Position numbers and translations under genes: made by a program | NCBI GenBank assembly: GCA_020250445.1 | Contig: JADCEF010000076.1 | Location: 1 to 42,158 of the forward strand | From: Rhodobacter sp. | GTDB taxonomy: Bacteria; Pseudomonadota; Alphaproteobacteria; Rhodobacterales; Rhodobacteraceae | Length of the DNA: 42,158 nucleotides | Reading direction: 5' to 3' | Shown: positions 1-9,344 of the stretch, piece by piece | How the letters are laid out: each line of letters opens with the position of its first letter | Numbering within the stretch: the stretch's first letter is position 1 | Notes under the pieces: model-generated | What the model was told of the DNA's origin: nothing | Seen by the model: the letters and a program-made list of their open reading frames with translations, nothing else | Databases searched by the model: none

Positions 1-305
1 GCGCGGGCGGGGGAAACGCGGGTCGCGTTTCCTGTTCCCGCCCGGGCTGACGAAGGCACTCTCACCGCTCCCATGGCAGGGGCCATCGCCCCTGCCACAG
101 CGCCACGCTGATCCTTGGCCCGCTTGGGGCCAAAGCCCCCGACCAGCGCCCGCCCTGCCACCGGCGGGCGTTGGACTCTGTTGGCGCGGGTGGGGGAAAC
201 GCGGGTCGCGTTTCCCCCTTAGCAGGGGCTATCCCTTTCTCCGGACCGGGAAGATTTTCTCGTCCGGCGGGCGGTCGGATTGCTTGTCTTCGGCAACCTT
301 CCAAT
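1..305 (-). repeat. Intergenic modular repeat, copy A
   Basis: GC-rich non-genic stretch sharing modules with 3811-4151 and 6846-7087, here in the opposite orientation. Seen directly: a perfect 10-bp stem with loop CATC at 74-97; a GGGGC-CAAA-GCCCC hairpin at 126-139; two near-identical 32-base direct repeats at 1-32 and 184-215 (one mismatch), each containing the perfect inverted repeat GGAAACGCG/CGCGTTTCC; and, at about 224-290, a module containing GGACCGGGAAGA and GGCGGTCGGATTGC. The module order on the minus strand matches copy B. Frame +1 is open from the window edge to a TGA at 109-111 and ends AIAPATAPR. That could be the end of a gene entering from the left, but the frame may simply follow the hairpin sequence. 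Confidence 0.75.
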
Positions 306-1653
<1,348 letters not shown>

Positions 1654-1813
1654 AAACCGGCCTTTTTGGCGTCATGCAAGGAACAGGTTTCCGCGCTGCG
1701 GGCTGAATTGCGGAATTTCAGCCTGTCTGGCCCTGTCAGTCGGGACGGCTGTTGCGGTCCGCAGACCGGCTTTGAAATTTACGCCTCATTTTGCCACCCC
1801 CTGCCGTGCCCGC

Positions 1814-1842
1814 TTGAAGTTCCGCGCCCCTGCGGGCTAATG
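1814..1842 (+). promoter_or_regulatory. Possible promoter of the sulfate-activation gene
   Basis: TTGAAG at 1814-1819 and CTAATG at 1837-1842 are 17 bases apart and sit 53 bases before the ATG at 1896. Spacing is ideal and the hexamers are moderate. No operator was recognised. Confidence 0.35.
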
Positions 1843-1895
1843 CGCCATTCCGGCGGCCTGTCGCGCTGCCGTGCGTTTCCGTGCAAAGGCTGCCC

Positions 1896-3596
1896 ATGTC
1901 CCTCCATGCCCCCGTTCCCGAACTTTATGTCTCGTCCGACTCCGCCGCCAAGCTGAAGGTTGCGGCGGGCAGCCTGCCGTCCTGGGACCTGACGGCGCGG
2001 CAGGTGTGCGACCTGGAATTGCTGATGAACGGCGGCTTCCACCCGCTCAGGGGCTTTCAGTCTGAGGCCGATTATACCGGCACCGTGGAAACCATGCGTA
2101 CAGGCGACGGCACCTTGTGGCCCATCCCGATCACGCTGGACGTGTCCGAGAAATTCGCCGCCGGGGTTGAACCCGGCCAGGACATCGCCCTGCGCGACCA
2201 GGAAGGGGTGATCCTTGCGATCCTGTCGATTACCGACAAATGGGTGCCGAACAAGGCGAACGAAGCCCTCAAGGTCTTCGGGGCCGATGATCCGGCCCAT
2301 CCTGCGGTGAACTATCTGCACAATGTCGCAGGCCCGGTCTATCTGGGTGGCCCGGTGACCGGCATCCAGCAGCCGGTGCATTATGATTTCAAGGCCCGCC
2401 GCGACACGCCCAACGAATTGCGCGCCTATTTCCGCAAGCTGGGCTGGCGGCGCGTCGTGGCGTTCCAGACGCGCAACCCCCTGCACCGCGCGCATCAGGA
2501 ACTGACGTTCCGCGCCGCCCGCGAGGCCCAGGCGAACCTGCTGATCCACCCCGTTGTCGGCATGACAAGGCCGGGCGACGTCGATCATTTCACCCGCGTG
2601 CGCTGCTATGAGGCGGTGCTGGATCAATACCCGGCCTCGACCACCCACCTGTCGCTGCTGAACCTTGCCATGCGCATGGCCGGCCCGCGCGAGGCGCTGT
2701 GGCACGCCATCATCCGCCGCAATCACGGCCTGACCCATTTCATCGTCGGTCGCGATCATGCCGGCCCGGGCAAGAACAGCCAGGGCCAGGATTTCTACGG
2801 CCCCTATGACGCGCAAACGCTGGTGGCTGCGCATCAGGCGGAAATCGGGATTGAGATGGTTGATTTCAAACAGATGGTCTATGTGCAGGAAAAGGCACAG
2901 TATTATCCTGTAGACGAGGTTCCCGAAGGATCTACCGTGCTGGACATTTCCGGGACCGAACTGCGGCGCCGTCTGCGCGAGGGTCTGGAAATTCCTGACT
3001 GGTTCAGCTTTCCCCAGGTGGTCGCGGAACTGCGCCGCACCTCTCCCGCGCGGTCAAGGCAGGGCTTTACCGTGTTCTTCACCGGTCTGTCGGGATCGGG
3101 AAAATCCACCATCGCCAATGCGCTGATGGTCAAGCTGATGGAAATGGGCGGTCGCCCGGTAACGCTGCTGGACGGCGATGTCGTGCGCAAGCACCTGTCG
3201 TCAGAACTTGGCTTTTCCAGGGAGCACCGCGACATCAACATCAAGCGCATCGGTTATGTCGCGTCCGAGATCACCAAGAACGGCGGCATCGCCATCTGCG
3301 CGCCGATCGCCCCCTATGCCGCCACCCGCCGCGCCGTGCGCGAGATGATCGAACAGTACGGCGCCTTCATCGAGGTCCACGTCGCCACCGCGATCGAAGA
3401 ATGCGAACGGCGCGACCGCAAGGGGCTGTACAAGCTGGCCCGCGAGGGCAAGATCAAGGAATTCACCGGAATCTCGGACCCCTATGAGGCCCCCGTCACA
3501 CCGGAGCTGCGCCTGGACACCGAAAGTGTCGAGGTGGATCATTGCGCGCATCAGGTGATTCTGAAGCTGGAACAGATGGGTCTGATCACAGCCTGA
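1896..3596 (+). CDS. sat/cysC: Bifunctional sulfate adenylyltransferase / adenylylsulfate kinase
   Basis: Fusion protein of 566 residues that performs both steps of sulfate activation: ATP + sulfate to APS, then APS to PAPS. Residues 1 to about 385 are ATP sulfurylase, with the catalytic RNPLHRAH motif at 193-200 and a downstream GRDHAGPG motif. The remainder is APS kinase, with P-loop GLSGSGKST at 397-405 and the FTGISDPYE segment near the C-terminus. The order (sulfurylase then kinase) is opposite to that in animal PAPS synthases. ATG 1896 is preferred over the in-frame GTG at 1881 because the protein then begins in typical fashion. No other sulfur-assimilation gene is adjacent. Confidence 0.95.
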   Translation: MSLHAPVPELYVSSDSAAKLKVAAGSLPSWDLTARQVCDLELLMNGGFHPLRGFQSEADYTGTVETMRTGDGTLWPIPITLDVSEKFAAGVEPGQDIALRDQEGVILAILSITDKWVPNKANEALKVFGADDPAHPAVNYLHNVAGPVYLGGPVTGIQQPVHYDFKARRDTPNELRAYFRKLGWRRVVAFQTRNPLHRAHQELTFRAAREAQANLLIHPVVGMTRPGDVDHFTRVRCYEAVLDQYPASTTHLSLLNLAMRMAGPREALWHAIIRRNHGLTHFIVGRDHAGPGKNSQGQDFYGPYDAQTLVAAHQAEIGIEMVDFKQMVYVQEKAQYYPVDEVPEGSTVLDISGTELRRRLREGLEIPDWFSFPQVVAELRRTSPARSRQGFTVFFTGLSGSGKSTIANALMVKLMEMGGRPVTLLDGDVVRKHLSSELGFSREHRDINIKRIGYVASEITKNGGIAICAPIAPYAATRRAVREMIEQYGAFIEVHVATAIEECERRDRKGLYKLAREGKIKEFTGISDPYEAPVTPELRLDTESVEVDHCAHQVILKLEQMGLITA

Positions 3597-3810
3597 CGGA
3601 CAAAGCCCCGACGAATCGCGCATGGGCCCAAGGCCGCGACCGCTGTTGCGCGTCGTGAAAATCTGCGCTCCGCGTGGTGCCAGGACCACCGTCGTGCCCC
3701 GCCGCAGGGGCGGACCTGCCCATCGCGAAACCGCGCAGACCCGCCCGTGCCGGTCACCCGGCGCAGGTCGCTTGTGCCCTGACGGGGCGCTGAACCTACA
3801 CCGCGACTGT
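3597..3810. other. Non-coding stretch, nothing identified
   Basis: Between the sulfate-activation gene and repeat copy B. No gene, hairpin with a T-run or repeat module could be supported here. Confidence 0.5.
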
Positions 3811-4151
3811 CTGCCTGCCGGGACAATCGGCCCGATCCGGGGACAGTGATTGCCCTTTCGGACAGAATCCGGAAACGCACCGCGCTTCCCCCGTCTGCGC
3901 GGGACGGTGCCTCGTGGACCGGCAGGTCCGGGAGTGACAGAGGCCAGCGCCCGACCCGGCGGGGGCGAAGCGCCCGCCGTGGGCGGGGCGGGCGCTGGCC
4001 GGGGGCTTTGGCCCCCGGCCGGTCAAGGATCAGCGCAGCCCTGTGGCAGGGGCGATGGCCCCTGCCAGGATGCGCATGGCGCGCGCAGGCAGAGGCGTTT
4101 GCCGCCTTGCGCTCAGGCAGCTTGGGCGACAGGCGCGCCTTCAGCAGCCAG
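3811..4151 (+). repeat. Intergenic modular repeat, copy B
   Basis: The fullest copy of the family. In order: a module containing TGCCTGCCGG and GATCCGGGGA (3811-3870); a degenerate GGAAACGC/GCGCTTCC hairpin (3871-3889); a long inverted repeat with arms CCAGCGCCCG (3944-3953) and CGGGCGCTGG (3989-3998); a perfect 10-bp stem GGCCGGGGGC/GCCCCCGGCC with loop TTTG (3997-4020); AAGGATCAGCG (4025-4035); a perfect 10-bp stem with loop GATG (4044-4067); and a tail ending at 4151, directly abutting the stop codon of the DUF1150 gene. From 4151 back to 4030 it aligns with copy C without gaps. The function is unknown; it could be a transcription-termination/mRNA-stability element or a miniature mobile unit. 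Confidence 0.8.
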
Positions 4152-4379
4152 TCAATGCGCGTTGACCGGGGCCAGATCGTTCTGACGCGCCAGCGCAAAG
4201 GCCATCCAGCGGTCACGCACCAGGGCGACCCGCTCGCCATTGGGAAGGTGGACGGAATACAGCGTCTCTATACCTTCGGCCTGCTCGCGGATTGCGTCCG
4301 GCAGGTCCGCAACCGCGACTGGAAGAATGTAGACGATCCGGTCGCCTTCGTCGGGAATGGCGTTGAATTTCGTGTTCAT
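4152..4379 (-). CDS. DUF1150 family small protein
   Basis: Protein of 75 residues resembling the DUF1150 family, whose members commonly sit beside small heat-shock genes in alphaproteobacteria; the biochemical role is unknown. It is mildly acidic, has no membrane segment, and has a conserved-looking core around VYILPVAVADLP and a C-terminal RWMAFALARQ segment. The start at 4379 is set by an AGGAGA ribosome-binding site six bases upstream; the longer frame to 4400 would place the start ahead of that site. Its ATG overlaps the Hsp20 stop codon (ATGA), indicating translational coupling. The stop codon is followed at once by repeat copy B. Confidence 0.85.
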   Translation of the reverse strand: MNTKFNAIPDEGDRIVYILPVAVADLPDAIREQAEGIETLYSVHLPNGERVALVRDRWMAFALARQNDLAPVNAH

Positions 4380-4804
4380 CGGCGTTCTCCTGTTCCGCAT
4401 CCGATCCTGATGGTCTGCACGACCGTTTCCGGCGCAGATCGCCGCAGATCGACATGCAACAAACCGTTTTCCATCATCGCCCCTGCCACCTCGACGCCAT
4501 CGGCCAGCACGAAACTGCGCTGAAAGGCGCGTGCGGCAATACCCCGGTGCAGGAAGACGCGGCTTGCGTCGTCATCCGACTGGCGACCCCGGATCACCAG
4601 CTGGCGATCCTCGACGGTAATCGCAAGATCGTCCTCGCGGAACCCGGCCACGGCCAGTGTGATCCGATAGGCGTTGTCGGCCACAGCTTCGATATTGAAG
4701 GGAGGATAGCTTTCGGACGCGGCCTTCGACGTCCGCTCGACCAGCCGTTCCAGCTGTTCGAACCCCAGAAGATGGGGATGCGCCCCGAAGCTCAGTTTCG
4801 TCAT
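4376..4804 (-). CDS. Hsp20 family small heat-shock protein (IbpA-like)
   Basis: ATP-independent holdase chaperone of 142 residues that binds unfolding proteins in the cytoplasm. The alpha-crystallin domain spans about residues 35-130. It shows PPFNIE at its start, the RAFQRSFVLADGV segment, and the closing ENGLLHVDL strand typical of the bacterial class A (IbpA-type) proteins. ATG 4804 was chosen because MTKLSFG is the usual N-terminus and AAAGGA lies upstream; 31 extra codons are open but not family-like. It heads a two-gene operon with the DUF1150 gene and lies behind a heat-shock-type promoter at 4870-4898. Confidence 0.93.
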   Translation of the reverse strand: MTKLSFGAHPHLLGFEQLERLVERTSKAASESYPPFNIEAVADNAYRITLAVAGFREDDLAITVEDRQLVIRGRQSDDDASRVFLHRGIAARAFQRSFVLADGVEVAGAMMENGLLHVDLRRSAPETVVQTIRIGCGTGERR

Positions 4805-4869
4805 TCCCTGTGTCCTTTGATCAAGCGACAGCCAGCGAAGCCCCCGCAACGGGCAGCTTGCGATCAAGA

Positions 4870-4898
4870 ATATGGGATCGGCCCGCCCCTTGCACAAG
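4870..4898 (-). promoter_or_regulatory. Sigma-32 (RpoH)-type heat-shock promoter
   Basis: On the minus strand, CTTG (4898-4895) and CCCATAT (4876-4870) are separated by 18 bases, matching the CTTG...CCCATnT pattern of RpoH promoters. It lies 65 bases before the Hsp20 start, which fits the product. The assignment is inferred from motif and gene content. Confidence 0.65.
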
Positions 4899-4993
4899 GC
4901 CTGTCACCTGCCCAGATTTCTTCCCGCACCGCCCCAAAAACCGCTACAATGGCATGGCGGTCAAAGACCGACTCGGGAATTGAGCCACGCCAG

Positions 4994-5212
4994 ATGAACG
5001 CGCCGTCCGAACTCAACTTCGAAGAAATGCTCCGCATCCGGCTGGAGGTTCTTCGGCGGGAACACCGTGATCTTGACGATGCAATCCACGCGCTGGCCGG
5101 GGGCGGGAGGGCTGATGCGCTGACACTGCAGCGCCTGAAGAGGCAGAAGCTGGCGCTGAAGGATCAGATCGTGCGTATCGAGGATCAGCTGATACCCGAT
5201 ATCATCGCCTGA
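4994..5212 (+). CDS. DUF465 / YdcH-like small protein
   Basis: Protein of 72 residues, nearly all charged helix, with a [12 protein letters not shown] segment followed by [12 protein letters not shown], the characteristic pattern of the DUF465 (YdcH) family. Its function is not established. ATG 4994 gives the family length; the open frame extends far upstream but is antisense to Hsp20 there. A TACAAT hexamer at 4945-4950 could be its -10 box. The purE promoter begins right after its stop, so it is probably expressed separately from purEK. Confidence 0.87.
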   Translation: MNAPSELNFEEMLRIRLEVLRREHRDLDDAIHALAGGGRADALTLQRLKRQKLALKDQIVRIEDQLIPDIIA

Positions 5213-5215
5213 TCC

Positions 5216-5243
5216 TTGCCCCTGCCGGTCGCGCGGCTATAGT
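5216..5243 (+). promoter_or_regulatory. Probable purE promoter
   Basis: TTGCCC (5216-5221) and TATAGT (5238-5243, five of six consensus bases) are separated by 16 bases. The expected start of transcription is about 20 bases before the purE ATG. No PurR-type operator was recognised. Confidence 0.5.
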
Positions 5244-5270
5244 GCCCGGCGTGGCTTGGCGGGGGCACGG

Positions 5271-5756
5271 ATGCGCGTTCAGGTGGGAATCGTCATGGGC
5301 AGCCAGTCCGATTGGCCGACCATGAAGGAAGCCGCGCAGAGCCTGGACGATCTTGGCGTCTTGTGGGAAGCAAAGATCATTTCGGCGCACCGCACGCCTG
5401 ACCGGCTGTGGTCCTATGGTGCCTTGGCTGCGGGGCGCGGCCTGCAGGTGATCATCGCGGGTGCGGGCGGCGCTGCACATCTGCCCGGCATGATGGCATC
5501 GAAGACCCGACTTCCCGTCATCGGTGTGCCGGTGCTGACCCGTGCCTTGTCCGGCGTGGACAGCCTGTATTCCATCGTGCAGATGCCCAAAGGCTATCCC
5601 GTGGCAACCATGGCCATCGGCGGCACCGGCGCGGCGAATGCCGGCCTGATGGCTGCGGCAATTCTTGCCCTGTCCGACCCCGACCTTGCCCGGCGCCTTG
5701 AAAACTGGCGCGACAGCCTTTCGGCGTCGATCCCCGAGGACCCGCAGAATGACTGA
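5271..5756 (+). CDS. purE: 5-(carboxyamino)imidazole ribonucleotide mutase
   Basis: Class I PurE of 161 residues that converts N5-CAIR to CAIR in de novo purine synthesis. The family signatures are present: GSQSDW near residue 10, SAHRTP near residue 40, and [11 protein letters not shown] around residue 70. ATG 5271 is used rather than the TTG at 5256 because it gives the standard N-terminus. Its end overlaps the purK start by eight bases, so the two consecutive enzymes are translationally coupled. Confidence 0.96.
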   Translation: MRVQVGIVMGSQSDWPTMKEAAQSLDDLGVLWEAKIISAHRTPDRLWSYGALAAGRGLQVIIAGAGGAAHLPGMMASKTRLPVIGVPVLTRALSGVDSLYSIVQMPKGYPVATMAIGGTGAANAGLMAAAILALSDPDLARRLENWRDSLSASIPEDPQND

Positions 5757-6819
5757 GCCGCTGCCCCCCGGTGCGGTGATCGGGATTCTGGGCGGCGGGC
5801 AACTGGGCCGGATGCTGTCGGTCGCGGCCGCCCGTCTTGGCTATCGCACCCATATCTATGAACCGGGCCCCGCCCCGCCCGCCGCCGATGTCGCGCATGC
5901 CGTCACCACCGCCGGCTATGACGATGCGGCGGCCCTTGCAGCCTTTGCCGGTGCCGTCGATGTCATCACCTATGAATTCGAGAATGTGCCAACCGCGGCC
6001 CTTGACCTGCTGGAATGCCGCCGCCCCATCCGCCCCAACCGCCGCGCCCTGGCGGTCAGCCAGGACAGGATGGCCGAAAAGGCCTTTCTCAACGGGATCG
6101 GCCTGACCACGGCGCCCTATGCCCCCGTGACCACCGCAGAGGATCTGGCGGCGGCGCTGGCCCAGATCGGCTGCCCTTCGATCCTGAAGACGACACGGCT
6201 GGGATATGACGGCAAGGGCCAGGCCCGGATCAAAACCGCCGCCGACTGCGCCGCCGCCCTTGCGGCGATGCAGGGCGCGGCTGCCGTACTGGAAGGGTTC
6301 ATTCCCTTCACGCATGAGGTTTCGGTAATCGCCGCCCGTGCCATGGACGGTTCTGTCGCCTGCTATGACCCGGGCGAGAATGTGCACCGCGACGGCATCC
6401 TGCATTCCACCACCGTGCCTGCGCGCCTGACCCCGGGTCAGCGCAGTGATGCCATCCTGGCGGCGGCCCGCATCGCGAATGCCCTGGACTATGTCGGCGT
6501 GCTGGGGGTTGAGCTGTTCGTCACGCCCGAAGGGCTGATCGTGAACGAGATTGCGCCGCGCGTCCACAACTCGGGTCACTGGACACAGAACGGCTGCGCG
6601 GTGGATCAGTTCGAACAGCACATCCGCGCCATTGCCGGCTGGCCGCTGGGCGACGGCGGGCGGCACAGCGATGTGACGATGGAAAATCTCATCGGCGATG
6701 ACATCAACCGCATTCCCCAGATCGCCCGCGAACGCAATGCGGCCCTGCATCTGTACGGCAAGGCCGTGGCCCGCCCGGGCCGAAAGATGGGCCATGTCAA
6801 CCGCATCGTCCGGCGTTGA
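5749..6819 (+). CDS. purK: 5-(carboxyamino)imidazole ribonucleotide synthase
   Basis: ATP-grasp enzyme of 356 residues that makes N5-CAIR from AIR, bicarbonate and ATP, the substrate of PurE. The N-terminal [12 protein letters not shown] motif, the [10 protein letters not shown] nucleotide-binding loop, and [14 protein letters not shown] with the metal-binding residues are all visible. The start is ATG 5749 inside the purE 3' end. Nothing belonging to the pathway follows; repeat copy C begins 26 bases after the stop. Confidence 0.96.
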   Translation: MTEPLPPGAVIGILGGGQLGRMLSVAAARLGYRTHIYEPGPAPPAADVAHAVTTAGYDDAAALAAFAGAVDVITYEFENVPTAALDLLECRRPIRPNRRALAVSQDRMAEKAFLNGIGLTTAPYAPVTTAEDLAAALAQIGCPSILKTTRLGYDGKGQARIKTAADCAAALAAMQGAAAVLEGFIPFTHEVSVIAARAMDGSVACYDPGENVHRDGILHSTTVPARLTPGQRSDAILAAARIANALDYVGVLGVELFVTPEGLIVNEIAPRVHNSGHWTQNGCAVDQFEQHIRAIAGWPLGDGGRHSDVTMENLIGDDINRIPQIARERNAALHLYGKAVARPGRKMGHVNRIVRR

Positions 6820-6845
6820 CGCCGCAGCGGTCCGGCAGGGTGCCA

Positions 6846-7087
6846 AGAAGGGCAATCCGACCGCCTGCCTGCCGGCAACCTCTTCCCGGTCCGGGGAAAG
6901 GGATTGCCCCTGCGGGCGATGCTACCACAAAGACCCGTGCTGCCCGCACAACGGCAGGGAAAGGATCAGCGTGGCGCTGTAGCAGGGGCGATGGCCCTGG
7001 CCAGAATGCGCAAGGCGCGCGCAGGCGCAAGATGTTCCCGCTTTTCGGTCAGGCAGCCCCTGCGGCCGACACTTTTTCAGCAGCCTG
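6846..7087 (+). repeat. Intergenic modular repeat, copy C
   Basis: Shares its first module with copies A and B (GCAATCCGACCG and CGGTCCGGGGAAAGGGAT within 6853-6905). It lacks the large GGCC-type hairpins of copy B, having instead a short CTGCCCGCACAACGGCAG hairpin (6939-6956). It rejoins at AAGGATCAGCG (6961-6971), then the imperfect AGGGGC/GCCCT stem (6983-6998). It then runs to 7087, immediately beside the stop codon of the lipase gene, aligning gap-free with copy B over the last 122 bases. The module swapping suggests independent decay or recombination between copies. Confidence 0.8.
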
Positions 7088-7831
7088 CTACGGTGCCGTG
7101 GTACCCAGCAGCCGGACCGCGTCCGTCAGCGTCATTTCGGGGGTAAAGGCACCGGTTTCAAGGAACCGGATTGTTTGTGCGATGACCACCGGGTTCAGCA
7201 TCATGAAGGTATGCGTCACCGGCAGCACGATGTGGTCGGTCATCCCCGCCACACGTGTGCTGGCCACCGACACCTTGCCATCATCCGCCCCCGGAATGAC
7301 CGAGGAGTAGATCGGGTTCAGCGACCGGTCGCCTGCAATCACCCCCAGTTCGAAATCCGGCAGCGGCAGCTTGACCGGAACCGAACCCGGCCCGGTGCCC
7401 AGTTCCAGCGCCGCCGGCCCGTTCACCCATTCGAAAGCCGCGATTGCCCCCAGGGCGTCGACAAGTTCGGACCCCTGATTCGGCGGTGCCAGCATGACAA
7501 CCCGGCCCATATTGGCCGGGCGGTGCTGCGCCAGCCAGATGCGGGCCAGAATCCCGCCCATGGAATGCGTCACGAAACTGATGCGGTCGGTGCCGCAGGC
7601 GGTCACCGCAGGGCTGACATAGCTTTCCGCCAGATCACGCACCGGCAGGCTGGTTGACGGGTATTTCACATTGATCACGCGATAGCCCCGCGCCGACAGC
7701 GCCGCATCCATCGCCAGAAGCGAGGCTTCGGTCCGCGCCAGGCCATGCAGAAGCACCACGCATTCGGCACGGGCAGAACCCGCACCCCCAAGAGACAGCA
7801 TCAGGACCAGCCAAGGGAACAGCCACCGCAT
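7088..7831 (-). CDS. Secreted alpha/beta-hydrolase, lipase/esterase-like
   Basis: Protein of 247 residues with a clear signal peptide (residues 1-22, ending ARA), so it is exported. The mature part starts with the oxyanion-type [10 protein letters not shown] strand and has the nucleophile motif THSMGG (Ser about residue 90), as in the EstA/LipA-type triacylglycerol lipase and acetyltransferase family. A late [14 protein letters not shown] segment probably carries the catalytic His. The substrate cannot be deduced. It is divergent from the Nudix gene by 64 bases. A repeat unit follows the TAG stop directly. Confidence 0.82.
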   Translation of the reverse strand: MRWLFPWLVLMLSLGGAGSARAECVVLLHGLARTEASLLAMDAALSARGYRVINVKYPSTSLPVRDLAESYVSPAVTACGTDRISFVTHSMGGILARIWLAQHRPANMGRVVMLAPPNQGSELVDALGAIAAFEWVNGPAALELGTGPGSVPVKLPLPDFELGVIAGDRSLNPIYSSVIPGADDGKVSVASTRVAGMTDHIVLPVTHTFMMLNPVVIAQTIRFLETGAFTPEMTLTDAVRLLGTTAP

Positions 7832-7895
7832 GGCGGCATTCTATCCGATCTGCAGGGCATGGACAAACGGCCGTTCCGGGGCCAGCTTACCGGGC

Positions 7896-8348
7896 ATGGA
7901 CAATCGCCCGCCGCGCGTCGCCGCCCGCGCCCTGATCCTGCATGAAGACCGGCTTTTGCTGGTGAACGCCTATCCGGGCGGGCTGTCAGATCTGTGGTGC
8001 GCGCCGGGCGGCGGGGTACGACCGGGCAGGTCGCTGCACGAAAACCTGATCCGCGAGGTGCACGAGGAAACCGGCCTGACCGTATCCGTCGGCGCGCCCT
8101 GCCTGATCAACGAATTCCACGACCCCGACAGCGGCTTTCATCAGGTGGACCTGTTCTTTCGATGCACCATCGCAGCGGGCACCCTTTCAGACGGCTGGCG
8201 CGACCCCGAATGCGTGGTCACCCGGCGGCGCTTCTTTTCGCGTGCCGATCTGGACCTGGGCCGCATCCGCTTCAAGCCCGACAGCCTGCCGGCCGCCGCC
8301 TGGGATGGTGTCGTGGCCTACGACCCGCTGGAGGTCATCGTGCGATGA
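7896..8348 (+). CDS. Nudix hydrolase
   Basis: Protein of 150 residues in the Nudix superfamily, which hydrolyses nucleoside diphosphates linked to another group. The Nudix box lies at about 38-61 and ends with the metal-binding REVHEETGL core. The first glutamate of the consensus (usually GES) is arginine here (GRS), while the catalytic REUxEE glutamates are intact. ATG 7896 was chosen over an upstream in-frame codon at 7830 because the fold begins right after it. The stop overlaps the next ATG (ATGA), giving a coupled three-gene operon. The substrate is unknown. Confidence 0.88.
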   Translation: MDNRPPRVAARALILHEDRLLLVNAYPGGLSDLWCAPGGGVRPGRSLHENLIREVHEETGLTVSVGAPCLINEFHDPDSGFHQVDLFFRCTIAAGTLSDGWRDPECVVTRRRFFSRADLDLGRIRFKPDSLPAAAWDGVVAYDPLEVIVR

Positions 8349-8845
8349 GCCGCGCCTTTGTCAGGGAAGACGGGCCGGACACCACCCCGCTGCCCGACCT
8401 GCCGGTTTCGCCGCATCCCAATTACGTCACCCCGCGCGGTCTGGCGGCACTGCAGGCCCGCCTTGCCGAAACGCAGGCCGGACTCGCCCGTCTGCGTGCC
8501 CGCGCCGACCGGCTGGACCGGATGCCCGAAGCGGCGGCCGAGCGGGACATCCGCTATATCGAGGCGCGCCTGCGCAGCGCGATCCCGGTCGATCCCGCGC
8601 GCCAGCCGCAGGATGAGGTTGCCTTTGGTGCCCGCGTCACCGTGACCGATGCCGCCGGTCACACCCATGTCTTCGAGATTACCGGCGAGGACGAGGCGGA
8701 CGCAGCACGGGGCCGCATCGCCCCGCAATCGCCGCTGGCCCGCGCCCTTCTGGGCGCTGCGGTGGGCGACAGGGTGCCTTGGACCCGCCCCTCGGGGACG
8801 GCATGGCTTGTGATTGCGGCAATCAGCTATGGGGACGCGGCATGA
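8345..8845 (+). CDS. GreA/GreB-family transcript-cleavage factor-like protein
   Basis: Protein of 166 residues. Residues about 30-80 form an Ala/Arg/Leu-rich helical hairpin, and the C-terminal part (about 95-165) matches the GreA/GreB domain that docks on RNA polymerase: FGARVTVTD, HVFEITGEDEAD, SPLARALLGAAVGD. Gre factors stimulate cleavage of backtracked RNA by RNA polymerase. Compared with canonical GreA, the N-terminal region carries an extra proline-rich lead (about 25 residues) and has diverged, so it may be a paralogue with another polymerase-related role. Both ends overlap neighbours by ATGA. Confidence 0.8.
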   Translation: MSRAFVREDGPDTTPLPDLPVSPHPNYVTPRGLAALQARLAETQAGLARLRARADRLDRMPEAAAERDIRYIEARLRSAIPVDPARQPQDEVAFGARVTVTDAAGHTHVFEITGEDEADAARGRIAPQSPLARALLGAAVGDRVPWTRPSGTAWLVIAAISYGDAA

Positions 8846-9336
8846 CCCTGATCCGCGAACTTGATCCTGTTGCCGATGCCGCCGCCATGCGGCACCTGTT
8901 TGACCGCGCCGCCGATTACCTTGATCTGGAAACAGGCGAGGGTCCGTCCGACGCAACCGTGGCCGACTTTTTCGCGCCTGCACCCTTTGCCACCGGTCCC
9001 GCCGATGCCCTGAAACTGGGTCTGTTCAGCGGCGGCAGGCTGGATGCGATTGCGGACCTGGCCTTTGGCTTTCCCGAACCGCAGGATGCCTTTATCGGCC
9101 TTCTGCTGATCGCGGCAGACCAGCGCGGCCATGGCCTGGGCCACCTGTTTGTCGATCACATTGCGGATGTGGCCCGCGCGCGCCTTGCCCCGTGCCTGTT
9201 CGTCGCCGTGCTGGAAGCCAACCCCAGGGCCCGCGCCTTTTGGGAACGCGAAGGCTTCGCGCAGGTGCTGAAAGGCCCGCCCATGCAGATGGGGCGGCGC
9301 ACCCATGTCCGCTGGCGCATGGAACGAAAGCTTTGA
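8842..9336 (+). CDS. GNAT family N-acetyltransferase
   Basis: Protein of 164 residues with the acetyl-CoA-binding pattern of GNAT enzymes: GLLLIAADQRGHGLGHLFVD (Q/RxxGxG/A motif) and a C-terminal ANPRARAFWEREGF segment. Start ATG 8842 overlaps the preceding stop (ATGA), making it the third coupled gene after the Nudix and Gre-like genes. The acceptor substrate is unknown. Confidence 0.88.
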   Translation: MTLIRELDPVADAAAMRHLFDRAADYLDLETGEGPSDATVADFFAPAPFATGPADALKLGLFSGGRLDAIADLAFGFPEPQDAFIGLLLIAADQRGHGLGHLFVDHIADVARARLAPCLFVAVLEANPRARAFWEREGFAQVLKGPPMQMGRRTHVRWRMERKL

Positions 9337-9344
9337 CATGCAAA

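Noticed and set aside
1-305. CRISPR array
   Set aside because: The 32-base repeat occurs only twice and the interval is filled with other hairpin modules, not spacers of constant length.
5518-6855. Long open frame on the minus strand opposite purK
   Set aside because: The plus-strand frame encodes complete PurE and PurK; the opposite frame is a by-product of high GC content and has no recognisable domain.
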